Shown here piece after piece: positions 21,232-33,690 of a stretch of DNA of 64,000 nucleotides. The number at the start of each line of letters is the position of its first letter. Position 1 is the stretch's first letter. The stretch covers positions 320,001 to 384,000 of the forward strand of contig JAODUO010000048.1 in assembly GCA_025642075.2 (NCBI GenBank), in the 5' to 3' direction. The translations under genes and the position numbers were made by a program. Source of the DNA: Ridgeia piscesae (Eukaryota; Annelida; Polychaeta; Sabellida; Siboglinidae). The notes beneath the pieces were generated by a model. The model did not search any database. It saw only the letters and a list, made by a program, of their open reading frames with translations, and was not told the DNA's origin.

Positions 21232-23025
21232 CTAGACGATCGACCTCGCAAAGCGATCGTGTAGATATGGGAGAACCTTGGTGCAGTACAGCTTAGAGTA
21301 TTCCACTGAACCACGCGCCAGAATTCCCCACTTGAGGGGATGAAAGTAGCTCTTCCCAACCAGGGACTGCGTCTTAACATACTTCCACGGATGCTTCCGG
21401 ACTGCAACGTCATACACTGCCACGCCTCGGATCTCTACCACGTCCGTCGGTGCCACTAAGCACCTTATTATCGTCGGCACGGCAATCTCTAGGAACACCC
21501 TGTGACGCAGAAATACGTCAACAAGTTCTAGGAATTCTCGAGAAAGCTTGCTTGGAATGTAGTAGATGTCGGCGAAGCCGCCATTTGGACGGTCGGCCGC
21601 TCCGTTCGACAACAACAAGCGCTGGTAGCCCGCGTGCATAATCGCTGAGGAATGTCTTCGGTTGGCAATCTCCTTCAGCGCCTCGACCGTTGCGTTTTGG
21701 TAACCCCTCCACCATCTCCAGTTTGGGTAGAGGTCGCACATGCCGAGCTTACACTCGCGAAGCTTGCTGATCTCGCAGATTCGGACCAAGTTCTTCGCTC
21801 TGTACCACACCGCTGTTGTTGTTAGCTCCGATAACGTGTGGACAGCGAGTAGCAGGTCGTCGGCCGCCGACAGATACCCGTCAACCGCGTAGTCCAGCCG
21901 AAACGCCGTCTCCATACACTTGTAATTGAAAGCTCCGGGTACGTGACCTTTGGGGGATTGCCCGTATGAAATGAACGAGAAATTCAGACTCGGATACCTA
22001 CTCGCGTCGATACTAATCGGGCCACAGTACAGCATATTTGGGAAGAATGGTCGGTACAGCGTTTCTAAGTAGGGAATTGCCTCGTAGTGCGGTTTATTGA
22101 AAGTGACTACGAGAAGAACTTCGTTGAACTGGGTCCACGGTTGTGCAAAGTTGATATGTGTGTCCTTGGGCAACGTTAAATTGTCATGATGACACGTATC
22201 TTTGTAGAATTTCTCCACAGCGACGATATTTGTAACTGGGGTACGTAGACCAGCACCGAAGTGTCGACGTGTTCTGGGCACGGACTGATCTACGGCGTGT
22301 AGTATCACCTGTTCACAAGCTTCATTGAACGAGTCGCTGAACCGTGGAAAGGTATAGCTGACATTTTCTAATGCATCGAACCAATGAGTATAAAATAACA
22401 CATCCGATTCGTGCAGGAGCCCCGAATTAGTTGCTATTAGATCCAAAATGCATTGCCTCATGGTTGTGGCGTGACAACTCCACTTGTTCAGTCGAGCCGT
22501 CGTGGATAATAACCGACTGCTGACTTTGTCACTTAAGCCAGTTCTGCACCCTTGCACAACCACCTGGTTACCACTGAGCCACAACAAACGCTGCACTAAC
22601 AAAATCCACGTTAACCTCTCATTAGAACCAGTCACCAGCGCCATCGGCAAAGCCCAGAACGCGTCACGTGTGAAGAGGGCGTCGTCGAGGTGGATCGGGG
22701 TGAATCTCCCGTAGGCCAGTGCCACCGGCGGCGCGTGGACGTCACACACAGGACCGTTGGTGGACGAGTCTGACGTCTTCACTCCTGCACACGCTATCGT
22801 TGTCTGGATGGCAGCGATTCTGTGGCGACACAGCGAGTACTCCAACGCTGGCGGGGAGTGCGTTCCACGGGATGTCCTGTTGCAGCCAAAGTGGGCTGCC
22901 GCATCAAACATAATGTCGTTGGACGTGAACACCAGCCCCGTATGAGGTCCGGCAGTGTGCTTCCGCGGTTGCGGCATGCTGCCATCGTCTGACACCGTGA
23001 TGGGCAATATAACACTTGCACCGTG
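21232..23025 (-). CDS. STELLO-like glycosyltransferase copy 2, exon C (terminal exon)
   Basis: An intact 598-codon exon, stop included. It starts after TGTTTTGCCTGCAG on the minus strand. The first residues HGASVI complete YLYAIQ from exon B, giving the AIQHGA motif of STELLO/DUF288 proteins. Counting from the exon start: acidic SDD at 12-14, LDDALFTRDAFW near 112, QRLLWLSGNQ near 150, FNEVLLVVTFNKPHYEAIPY near 300, GAFNYKC near 365, and ADDLLLAV near 387. The last set is the second conserved half of the family, with an Asp pair suited to metal and nucleotide-sugar binding. Plant STELLOs are Golgi glycosyltransferases; the sugar and acceptor used here are unknown. Joined to exons A and B it gives about 708 residues without a start codon. 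This is the best candidate for a working gene in the window. Confidence -1.
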   Translation of the reverse strand, partial: HGASVILPITVSDDGSMPQPRKHTAGPHTGLVFTSNDIMFDAAAHFGCNRTSRGTHSPPALEYSLCRHRIAAIQTTIACAGVKTSDSSTNGPVCDVHAPPVALAYGRFTPIHLDDALFTRDAFWALPMALVTGSNERLTWILLVQRLLWLSGNQVVVQGCRTGLSDKVSSRLLSTTARLNKWSCHATTMRQCILDLIATNSGLLHESDVLFYTHWFDALENVSYTFPRFSDSFNEACEQVILHAVDQSVPRTRRHFGAGLRTPVTNIVAVEKFYKDTCHHDNLTLPKDTHINFAQPWTQFNEVLLVVTFNKPHYEAIPYLETLYRPFFPNMLYCGPISIDASRYPSLNFSFISYGQSPKGHVPGAFNYKCMETAFRLDYAVDGYLSAADDLLLAVHTLSELTTTAVWYRAKNLVRICEISKLRECKLGMCDLYPNWRWWRGYQNATVEALKEIANRRHSSAIMHAGYQRLLLSNGAADRPNGGFADIYYIPSKLSREFLELVDVFLRHRVFLEIAVPTIIRCLVAPTDVVEIRGVAVYDVAVRKHPWKYVKTQSLVGKSYFHPLKWGILARGSVEYSKLYCTKVLPYLHDRFARSIV

Positions 23026-23949
23026 CTGCAGGCAAAACAGATTAGGAATGTTCATTAGTTAGAATCTTAAACATTTACGAAATGATTAACAAGAAATGTA
23101 TTTGCATATTAGCAGTGGATATTCTGCGAGGGATCATATTCCCTTGGAACTGCCTCTGTACGGTGTAGATTCCTTCAATGAGGATACTTTCGTATAACTG
23201 TCAAATGTAACCTTCTCTTGGTCATGACCTCATTATGTAAAATCCTAAACATTTACGAAATGATTAACAAGAAATGTATTTGCATATTAGCAGTTGATAT
23301 TCTGCGAGGGTGTGTCTGATTACACATCGTGATGGTTAACATCACTGGATGTTCTCGAACAGACTTCGAAAGTTATATTCCACATACGTAATGTGTTGTT
23401 AATCTGTTTTTGCTTTGGTGTCAATTTAAATACTATTATGCCCCTGAGACTAAACTAAATATGCCAAACAATTGTGTTGGCAATATACCATGCGCTGAAT
23501 AGTTTAGTCACAATTTATATGTTCAACACGGTCACGATTTTCCCATATTCGACACACCCAATCTTCTATTAGTAATTATCCTCTTTTCTTATTCCACGTA
23601 CCTCTAACCAAAGAGACAACCAGCCTATAAACAGATGCACCCTGCACAGCACTCGTAATTAGTTAGTACATACTTTAACCAGTCACGTGCTGTTTGTTGA
23701 CGTCTGACCCAAAACAATTCATTGAAATAAACCACTCCTGATTCCATACCCTGCTGAATATACCTTATTTCCTGAATGAGTAAACTGAACCTTTACAGTC
23801 TATGGTGTCCTTTATTTCTGTTCATTACAAACTGCCAATTGTCGCATATCTTGTACAGTCTTTCCTGCTAAACAATACATATGATTTCCAGCTAGTGTCA
23901 CAAATATTAAACAAACCAGAACAATTCGACAAACTACTTATCGTATCGC

Positions 23950-24370
23950 ATTTTTAAAGATGACGTCAGGCTCAGCCATTTACCCATACCTTAAGAACTA
24001 CGTAATCTAGAGCCAAAACATTGATGGCAAGATGTAAGGTTTTTAGATATGATTATTTAAATTGTATTATTGTTAACCTTTAATGACTTTCAAATATCCG
24101 CCATTTTGTAATATCCGCCATTTTATAAAATGGGTTCCGACAAAATATATTATTTTCACAGCTGAAGATGCAATCTAAGAGTATTTTAGATGCTTTGATA
24201 TGTTTTGTTACGTTTGAATTTCAAAGACGTTCAAATGTCTGCCATTATTACAAATAGCGCCCACGAAATCATATTATTTACAAATCTTCAAAGAGTCTAT
24301 AATATTCTGTGTCGTAATATTTACGTATCATCGAAATTTGAAGCTGATTTGAAAATATAAGTTTTTTTAG
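23950..24370. repeat. ATGGCGG-palindrome repeat, fragment
   Basis: Reverse-oriented relative of 13330-13640, with repeated CCGCCATTTT (24110, 24116-24123 region) and ATTTCAAAGACGTTCAAATGTCTGCC-like text cut short near 24260. Confidence -1.
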
Positions 24371-24794
24371 GCGACGTTTTTAAAGATGGTATCTAGATAT
24401 TCTGTATAACGGACGACCAATTCAAATTATTAAAAACAAACAATCCATACTACGAACTCCCGAGCTGTTCACCCCCCCTCCGACGTTCACCGACGCTGCC
24501 CTATACAACGTGTCATGTAGCCACACTTGACGACCATAGACATGCACTAAAATTAGACAAACTTTTTAATGCACAGCTTCACTGAACCAGTACTGAATCC
24601 TGGAGCTGGTGTTTCCTTGGCGTGCACTGACAACAATTGGCCCCCCTTGCTGGTGCTATCCAGGCTCCAGAGATTTGGGGATGGTTGGGTCTAAGACTAC
24701 ATCCCGTGATCAAACATTCGCATATGTGCTCGCCTTGTGTGTTCCAACCATGCACCATGGGTACGTGGGAATTTGTTTAATCCTTGTTCATGTC

Positions 24795-25430
24795 TCAGTC
24801 ATTTGAAAAGTACCACCAGACGTTTTTCACATGGGTAATGTAGAGCAATCCAGGACATAATGGTGTGCACAAGAACTCGTCACAGCCCTTGACCACTTCA
24901 GTGGACTGTTCTGCTGCTTCTGCAAGTCCAGCCAGTGCAGCAAGTACAGTTGAGAAAGATGGAAGAAATGCCGTGAAGCTGCTACCCAAGTGTCGATCCC
25001 AGCGAAGAGCCAAGAGCACGATATCATGTTTGGAGTATAGGTAGACTATTAATTTGTTTCTGCAACTTCCACAATATGTTGAATCATGCAAGTGTTCGGT
25101 TCTTTGGGTGTACTCACACCTGTAGACACAGGGCAGTCGGAGTTGATGTCTTGACAACATTGCGTGTCACGGTCACTAGGTTTTCAGCAGGTCTCATGTC
25201 GAAGACATTTTGAGCCAGGTATAGAAGTATGATGCACGTTGAATCATCTACTATGTTGGATCGTATTCCCTTCGAATTGCCTCTGCACGGTGTTGATTCC
25301 TTCAATGAGGATACTTTCGTATAACTGTCAAATATAACCTTCACTTGGTCATGACCTCGAGCTTTTGATTGGATGAGCTTAACATATGATTTGTCATCGT
25401 CTTTGTTCTTGTCAGTCACCAACACCCTGC
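24795..25430 (-). pseudogene. Fragment of an uncharacterised multi-copy invertebrate protein
   Basis: Two overlapping minus-strand frames look like one broken protein. The first (25425-25114) reads KVIFDSYTKVSSLKEST and GIRSNIVDDSTCI. The second (about 25090-24830) reads NKLIVYLYSKHDIVLLALR. These resemble the VIFDSY... and IYSQDTDVLLLALR segments of a repetitive, nuclease-like protein family common in molluscs and cnidarians. The usual EEADT segment between them is lost. I recall the family by pattern only, and its function is unknown to me. It lies inside the enlarged intron of copy 2. Confidence -1.
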
Positions 25431-26094
25431 AAGGCTGTCATTCCGTCGACTATGACACAGCATCTCTATTGGATGGATTTATATAATAGCTTATGGGGTT
25501 GTGCCACTTTTGGCCTGCACAATATTCTCCAGCAACTGTTACTTTGTCATTTGTTAGATGGATCGATTTATTTGGTACCATCGACATCCAGTTTCTGTAT
25601 GCAAATTCGTAAGTGCCAATTACTGCTTTCAAGTCAAATCTTTTTTTGAAGATCTAATTATAGCTAGCATCCTTGAAAAAAGTTGTGGTGTTGCCTTCAG
25701 AATCTCAGTTTCTGAGCCATCTGTCTATTCCATCTACTTTGCAGTTACACTCGACGGCATCAAGATTTCCTTTGTCATCTTAGTGCTTATCATATGATTG
25801 TCAAGTGAAAAGTTTTATGAAACTTTCCAGAAGATAGGTGAAAGTTTGTAGAAGACAGTTTTCATGCATTTAAGCCAAGATGTGCTTCACAATGTCGTGC
25901 AATTGCAGAGGATGTTGGATAGGGTGGGGAGGGGTTCGCTGAACATATTGGGAGTTTTCAATATGCTATGGCATAACATTTTAATCAATAAACCAATGTT
26001 TTGATTGGCCAACTCTGTCCGGTTCGACGAAATGTAGATCATAAGACATAGGGATAAAAGGTCTTAAGATACTGGAATAATACTGTTTGCTGGG

Positions 26095-26770
26095 GCCATC
26101 TTTTAGAATGACGGATAAGTCAAACGTAATACAACACATAATTATTTCTAACCATTTTGTATTTTGCCATCAACTTTTGGTCTCTAAGCCACGTAGTCCT
26201 TAGCTATGAATACAATAATTTTGATAGATTTTGTCGGGCGCCATCTTAAAAAATGGCGGATGTTACAAAATGGCGGATATTTGAAAGTCATTAAAGGTTA
26301 AAAATAATACAATTTAAATAATCATATCTAAAAACCTTACATCTTGCCATCAATGTTTTGGCTCTAGATTACGTAGTTCTTAAGATATGGGCCAATGGCT
26401 GAGCCGGACTCCATCTTTAAAAATGGCGCATATATGAATGTTTATGAAGGTAAAAAGTACATTAGCGTATATCGCTTTCCACCAAGCTATCCAATGTAAT
26501 TAACATTACTGCTCAACGTGACGTAATTTTTTGAGATATTTTGACATTTGTATTTACGACCGCCATCTTTAAAAATGAGTTATCTGAAATCTTTGTCCCA
26601 TAGAACATATATACACATACCACAATTATTTCTCTATATGAAACAGTTATTAACGAATGGCGAAATAAAATTTGACGGCCATTTTAAAAATGGCCGCTAA
26701 ATCACTATGGGAACAAATATAAAAAATGGCAACAAGGATTTTTAAGTTCTATATACAATTTAGATGATTT
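26095..26770. repeat. ATGGCGG-palindrome repeat, long fragment
   Basis: Contains CGCCATCTTAAAAAATGGCGG (26240-26261), further AAAATGGCGG (26267-26276), CCGCCATCTTTAAAAAT (26560) and GGCCATTTTAAAAATGGCC (26677-26696), in the same order and spacing as 13330-13930. Confidence -1.
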
Positions 26771-26956
26771 TGAAACCTGTTGCCAATATTATACCAAAAA
26801 CACAACAAGATTGAATTATTTGGCATTTACCGACGGACTATATGTACAGTATAGCTATTCAATCGTACACAGCATGTGATGCAAGGACTGTCAATAGAAC
26901 ACGACAGAGTAAGCATAATATTACTAGCCGCCTAATTGTATTGTGTGGTTACACAC

Positions 26957-27071
26957 CTGAATCGCATATAGGTAAGCCGCAAGGAGTCGAAATGGTTGCT
27001 TATCAGAGAGACGTAACTGACCTCTGCTCTTATCAATGGCAACTTGGTTCAGGACGACACATCGAGAATGT
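26957..27071 (-). CDS. STELLO-like copy 2, exon B
   Basis: 115-bp exon with acceptor TATGCTTTCAG|A and donor TTCAG|GTGTGT on the minus strand. It starts with the third base of a codon and then runs 38 codons: HSRCVVLNQVAIDKSRG, KQPFRLLAAYLYAIQ. The YLYAIQ|HGA joint with exon C recreates a signature that is uninterrupted in STELLO proteins, which supports the splice model. Exons of exactly 115 bp lie at 30658-30772 and 56336-56450. The plus strand is also open over this exon and its flanks (26842-27075), but that frame does not resemble any protein. Confidence -1.
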
Positions 27072-27629
27072 CTGAAAGCATAAAGCAACCACACTACTAC
27101 TACACATGTGCATTATGCACAGCCAAAACGGTACACAAACCTTTAACATGAAGAAATTAAATTGCTTGACTGCAGAATCTGCCATACAGCCAGGTTCCTA
27201 AATGCTGCATGGTGATATTGACGTTAGTGCTTCATACTCGTAATCAAGATTCCGATTACTTGCCTATAGATATTAGATGTCGTTTGTGTATGGATATATT
27301 CGGTGCATTACTTGCAGCATGGCTGAAATCCTCAAAGAGAAACCGAGATGGTGTTAAAAAAAATTGAAATAAGTAAACTTCTTTGTGCAGTCTTTTGAAA
27401 ATAATGTGTTAATAAGAACGTGACTTTAATACTAATTGATCTCAGGCATAATGAAATGTAGTAGTGTTAGTGTGACATGAAACGATACACAATGCAATAC
27501 CAGAAGGAAAGTGGAAACTGCAGTGGACACAAATTACGTTCACAGATCACTGATATTTAGAAAGTGGTCGTAGGACATGACTGAGAATGGAAAGTGGTGG
27601 GTGCCTCCAAGTACCAGGTATATGTAAAT

Positions 27630-27745
27630 GTCTATTGATTTATATAGCACCATATGTATTCAATAATATGTTATGGTGCTGTACAATACAAGAAAATACA
27701 CAATGAAAGTTAATATAAACATTCAATATAACACACATACATTGA
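27630..27745. repeat. TTATATAGCACCATA dispersed palindromic repeat
   Basis: TTTATATAGCACCATA (27638) is followed about 25 bp later by its partial inverse TATGGTGCTGTACAAT. Equivalent copies lie near 31425 and 57070, all inside intron A-B, so they were present before the copies duplicated. Confidence -1.
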
Positions 27746-27987
27746 TGTAATGTTAAACAGTAAAATACATAAATAATAAAATTTAAACTGAATAATTTAA
27801 GTACACACATCCGACATATTCTAAGTAATTATCTGAGAAGTGTAAAACAAAGAAAATAATATAGGTATAGAATGACAATTAGTCACTTCTCGTAGGCAAG
27901 ATATAGAAATCAATTTTGCAAAGATATTGGGCAGAAACATCCTGAATAATTGCATGGAAATCGAAATAAAAAGAACACAACGAAGAC

Positions 27988-28205
27988 CTGTATTGTGCCG
28001 TGTGTCCGTCAACCAAGAGCACCATCCAGTCAACAAAGGTCAAGGCCAGTGCATTGCAAGACGCCTTCCTGCCCACAACAATGACCCATCTGTGGGTGGC
28101 TGGTTCGGGAGTGGGAACATGCTCAGGTGGTGTTGCTTCCGTCTTCCCATTGGGAGACTTCACGTGAGCAGACGGGATCTTCACAGGTGTTGTCTGTAAT
28201 GTGTA
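27988..28205 (-). CDS. STELLO-like copy 2, exon A
   Basis: 218-bp exon. The acceptor is CCTTTTCTGGCATCAG|T and the donor ACAG|GTCTTC, an unusual but three-times-conserved donor. It encodes 72 codons plus two bases: TTPVKIPSAHVKS, a Pro/Thr-rich linker, then HRWVIVV, FVDWMVLLVDGHTAQY. The W-x-IV and DW..LLVDG pattern resembles the first beta strands of the STELLO catalytic region. The two leftover bases (AG) plus the first base of exon B (A) make Arg and keep the frame. The upstream sequence is a (TG)n tract followed by truncated copy 3, so the first exon and promoter of copy 2 are missing or far away. Confidence -1.
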
Positions 28206-28324
28206 CTGATGCCAGAAAAGGAACCGTGGTCAGACAATGCTGCAGTGTTTGGGTGGGTCGTGGGTTTAAGCGGGTGAGTGGATGCGTGTGCATTTGTAGT
28301 TGTGGCGATAGCGTGTCTGTGTGG

Positions 28325-28913
<589 letters not shown>

Positions 28914-28964
28914 TACGTAGTGTGCCTTTTGTGCATGCAGTGTGTGTGTGTTCCTGAGGGTGTG

Positions 28965-29782
28965 AATTTCTCCACAGCGACGATATTTGTAACTGGGGTA
29001 CGCAGACCAGCACCGAAGTGTCGACGTGTCCTGGGCACGGACTGGTCTACGGCGTGTAGTATCACCTGTTCACAAGCTTCATTGAACGAGTCGCTGAATC
29101 GTGGAAAGGTATAGCTGACATTTTCTAATGCATCGAACCAATGAGTATAAGATAACATAACCGATTCGTGCAGGAACCCCGAATTATTTGCTATTAGATC
29201 CAAAATGCATTGTCTCATGGTTGTAGCGTGACAACTCCACTTGTTCAGTCGAGCCGTCGTGGACAATAACCGACTGCTGACGTTGTCACTTAAGCCAGTT
29301 CTACACCCTTGCACAACCACCTGGTTACCACTGAGCCACAACAAACGCTGCACTAACAAACTCCACGTTAACCTCTCATTAGAACCAGTCACCAGCGCCA
29401 TCGGCAAAGCCCAGAACGCGTCACGTGTGAAGATGGCGTCGTCGAGATGGATCGGGGTGAATCTCCCGTAGGCCAGTGCCACCGGCGGCGCGTGGACGTC
29501 ACACACAGGACCGTTGGTGGACGAGTCTGACGTCTTCACTCCTGCACACGCTGTCGTTGTCTGGATCGCAGCGATTCTGTGGCGACACAGCGAGTACTCC
29601 AATGCTGGCGGGGAGTGCGTTCCACGGGATGTCCTGTTGCAGCCAAAGTGGGCTGCCGCATCAAACATAATGTCAATGGACGTGAACACCAGCCCCGTAT
29701 AAGGTCCGGCTGTGTTCTTCCGCGGTGGCGGCAAGCTGCCATCGTCTGACACCGTGATGGGCAATATAACACTTGCACCGTG
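28965..29782 (-). pseudogene. STELLO-like copy 3, exon C truncated by a rearrangement
   Basis: Starts at the usual acceptor (CTGCAG|CAC) and is open for 272 codons through SDDG, LDDAIFTRDAFW, QRLLWLSGNQ and NIVAVEKF. At about 28964 the sequence jumps into GGGTGTGA, which belongs to the region upstream of exon A. The C-terminal half with the FNEVLL and ADDLLL segments is absent. The frame then runs on through the (CA)n strand, encoding a Thr-His tail, to a stop at 28181 inside copy 2 exon A. Exons A and B of this copy are otherwise open. Confidence -1.
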
Positions 29783-30657
29783 CTGCAGGCAAAACAGAAC
29801 AGGAATGTTCATTTTTAGAATCCTAAACATTTACGAAATGATTAACAAGAAATGTATTTGCATATTAGCAGTTGATATTCTGCGAGGGTGTGTCTGATTA
29901 CACATCGTGATGGTTAACATCACTGGGTGTTCACGAACAGACTCCCGAAATTATATTCAACATATGTAATGCGTGATTAATAAGTTTTTGCTTTGATGTC
30001 AATTTAAATACTATAAAGCCCCTGAGACTAAACTAAATATGCCAAACAATTGTGATGGCATAGCATGCGCTGATTAGTTTAATCACAATTTATATGTTCA
30101 ACACGGTCACGATTTCCCCATATTCGACACACCCAATCTTCTATTACTAATTATCAGGTTTTCTGATTCCACGAACCTCTAACCAAAGAGACAACCAACC
30201 TATAAACAGATGCACCCTGCACAGCACTCGTAATTAGTTAGTACATACCAGTCACGTGCTATTTGTTGACGTCTGGCCTAAAATTATTCATTGAAACAAA
30301 CCACTCCTGATTTCATACCCTGCTGAATATACCTTAGTTCCTGAATGAGTAAACTGATCCTTTACAATCTATTGTGTCCATTATTTCTGTTCACTACAAG
30401 CAGCCAATTGTCGTATATCTTGTACAGAACAAAAAATTTCCTGCTAATCAATACACATGATTACCAGTTGGTGTCACAAATATTAAACAAACCAGAACAA
30501 TTAGACAAACTAACTATCGTATGCAAATAGCAATAAGGAGTATGTTCTACGTACAGCTTTCCAATCAGACGCAGCATGTGATGCAAGGACTGTCAACGGA
30601 ACACGACAGAGTAAGATAATATTACTAGCCGCCTAATTGTATTTTGTGGTTACATAC

Positions 30658-30772
30658 CTGAATCGCATACAGGTAAGCCGCAAGGAGTCGAAATGGTTGC
30701 TTATCAGAGAGATGTAAATGACCTCTGCTCTTATCAATGTCAACTAGGTTCAGGACGACACATCGAGAATGT
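30658..30772 (-). CDS. STELLO-like copy 3, exon B
   Basis: 115 bp, acceptor GCTTTCAG|A, donor TTCAG|GTATGT (good consensus). Reads HSRCVVLNLVDIDKSRGHLHLS ... AYLYAIQ with no stop. Intron B-C is 875 bp. It precedes the truncated exon C, so any product would be non-functional as an enzyme. Confidence -1.
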
Positions 30773-31844
30773 CTGAAAGCATAAAACAACCACACTAATA
30801 CTACACATGTGCATTATGCACAGCTAAAAACGGTAGACAAACCTTTAACTTGAAGAAATTAAATACATTATTGACTGCATAATCTACAATATAGCCACGT
30901 TACTTTATGCTGCAGGGTGATACTGAGGTTAGTGCTTCATAATCGTAATCAAGATTCCGATTGCAGCCGTTTCATACCTTGGGAAAGTTCTTTGATCTAT
31001 TTTATTCCAGTTCCGTCAGCTGTATAAATTAGTACTTTAGTAGGGATTAAATTAGTATGGATATACTCGGTGCATTACTTGCAGCATGGCTGAATTCCTC
31101 AAAGAGAAACCAAGATGGTGTTGGAAAAAACCAAGATGAAATATATAAACTTCTTTGTGCAGTACTTTGGAAAAGATAATGTGTTAATAAGAACGTGACT
31201 ACATTTCACTATGCCTGAAATCAATTTAGTATTAAAGTCACGTTAATGTAGTAGTGTTAGTGTGACATGAAACGATACACAATGCAATATCAGAAATAAA
31301 GTGGAAACTACAGTGGACACAAATTACGTTCACAAATCACTGATTTTTATAAAGTGGTCGTAGGACATGACTGAGAATGGAAAGTGGTGGTTGCCTCCAA
31401 GTACCAGGTTTATGTAAATGTCTATTGATTTATATAGCACCATATGTATTCAATAATATTCTATGGTGCTGTACAATACAAGAAAATACACAATGAAAGT
31501 TAATATAAACATTCAATATAACACACATACATTGATGTAAAGTAAAACAATAAAATCATTAAAATAAACATAATTAATATATTATTTAATTAATACTAAT
31601 ATTGTTTTATAATATTCAATACATAAATAATACAAATTAAACTGAATAATTTACGTACAAATATCCGACATATTCTAAGTGATTATCTAACAAATATAAA
31701 ACAAAAACAAAATAATATAGATATAGAATGACAATTAGTCACTTCTCGTAGTCAAGATATAGAAATCAACTTTGCAAAGATATTGGGTAGAAACATCCTG
31801 AATAATTGCATGGAAACCGAAATAAAAAAGAACACAACGAAGAC

Positions 31845-32026
31845 CTGTATTGTGCCGTGTGTCCGTCAACCAAGAGCACCATCCAGTCAACAAAGGTCAA
31901 GGCCAGTGCATTACAAGACGCCTTCCTGCCCACAACAATGACCCATCTGTGGGTGGCTGGTTCGGGAGTGGGAACATGCTTAGGTGGTGTTGACGGGATC
32001 TTCGCAGGTGTTGTCTGTCCTGTGTA
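31845..32026 (-). CDS. STELLO-like copy 3, exon A with in-frame deletion
   Basis: Same acceptor (GGCATCAG|TACA) and donor (ACAG|GTCTTC) as copies 2 and 4 but 182 bp rather than 218. Exactly 36 bp, encoding the AHVKSPNGNTEA stretch, are gone between 31990 and 31991. The frame is kept and RWVIVV...DGHTAQY follows. The deletion removes only part of the linker ahead of the catalytic region. Confidence -1.
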
Positions 32027-32222
32027 CTGATGCCAGAAAAGGAACCGTGGTCAGACAATGCTGCAGTGTTTGGGTGGGTCGTGGGTGTTAGCGGGTGAGT
32101 GGATGCGTGACCATTTGTGTTGATAGCGTATGTGTGTGGTACATGTGTGTGTATGTGTCTGTGGTACATGGGTGTGTGTGCGTGCGTGCGTGTGTGTGTA
32201 CTGTGCATGTGTATTTCGTGCA

Positions 32223-32369
<147 letters not shown>

Positions 32370-32989
32370 GTGTGTGTTCATGAGGGTATGACCGGATGCA
32401 TAGCCAATTGGATGTGCATTATAGCATTTGTGTTTGTATGTTATGTATGGGCATTTGTGGTAGTCTATGTGCATTGTTCACACGTATTTGCTTTCATAAT
32501 TGTTGGCTATTACCATCATCGACTGTTACCAACATTGACTTGTGTAACTGCACGGTCATTCCTTAAACACAGATGAAACACAACTGAATATCAACAAATG
32601 AAATACCATTATATGCCTTTTTGCATGGTACATACCCAATATCCAACGACCGAGATGCCAATGAGAAGAAAACATAGCAGTAATCTTCTCATGCGTCCAT
32701 ATAACCATGTGGCTTTTAGAGACATTCCAATAAATCTACAACATAGTAGTATTATAATGTATAACAAAATTGTACAGTGAAGTAATTGTATATTTCCTGT
32801 CTTTAAAAATCCATTCTACAACAATAAGTATGATGCTAGTTACAAAGTGTGTTCATATGAAACGTGTCATGGTAGAAACATGTGCATTACCTCTCAAGAA
32901 ACTGTTTTTTGTTTTCTGTATATTTAAGAGTGTCATTCAGAGAAAGTTTTTTCAGCTCCAAGATTTCAGTTGGTGAACCAAGAAACCAG

Positions 32990-33325
32990 ACTGTCATTAC
33001 ATGTAAGGATATTGATGAGCAGACTTGTTAAATGTCCCGCTTTTGGCGGGAGCCTCCCGCTTTTGGCACCCATCTCGCATTCTCCCGCGCGTGTTACAAA
33101 ATCACCAGTTTATTATTCCACCTCCAGGTTTTATTTTTTTCACTTCCTAATTTCATATTATTTCCGCCATTTTGTAAATAAATACTTCTGCGATTATCTT
33201 GATTATCGAAACTTTTCAAATTGCAAATTTAATTCGATAACTATATTTATATTCTACCATGTTTGACTGTCATTAGATGTAAGGATATTGATGAGCAGAC
33301 TTGTTAAGTGTCCCGCTTTTGGCAA
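32990..33325. repeat. 55-bp direct repeat flanking a 220-bp segment
   Basis: CTGTCATTACATGTAAGGAT through TCCCGCTTTTGGC at 32990-33046 recurs at 33269-33322. The segment between them contains a second TCCCGCTTTTGG. It looks like a local tandem duplication; the homologous place in copy 4 (58738-58770) has one copy. Confidence -1.
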
Positions 33326-33463
33326 TTCCCAATTCGTTTCTAATAAGTTTGACCTATATAATTATGCCCTACAACCCTCAGCAGCATGATGTGTAAGTTG
33401 CAGGTAGTGCTGATATTTTGTTGTATGTGAGCTGTTTTGCAGATAAGACTGGTGATGGTTATG

Positions 33464-33690
<227 letters not shown>

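Larger units (their letters stand above)
23026..26956 (-). other. Copy 2 intron B-C, enlarged by repeats
   Basis: About 3.9 kb, against 0.88 kb in copies 3 and 4. The part next to exon C (23026-23950) is shared by all copies. Extra material starts near 23950: ATGGCGG repeat (23950-24370), an insertion carrying a fragment of a multi-copy protein family (about 24380-26040), and more ATGGCGG repeat (26095-26770). The donor at exon B is CAG|GTGTGT, weaker than CAG|GTATGT in copies 3 and 4. Confidence -1.

Noticed and set aside
22484..22945. Plus-strand frames such as MFSRAVVDNN and MVDESDVF, repeated at 29241, 54909 and on the minus strand at 15104
   Set aside because: Antisense shadows of exon C, repeated only because exon C is repeated.
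26842..27075. Plus-strand frame with relatives at 56200-56454
   Set aside because: Antisense shadow of exon B; its third copy (30530-30780) is frameshifted while the minus-strand exon stays open.
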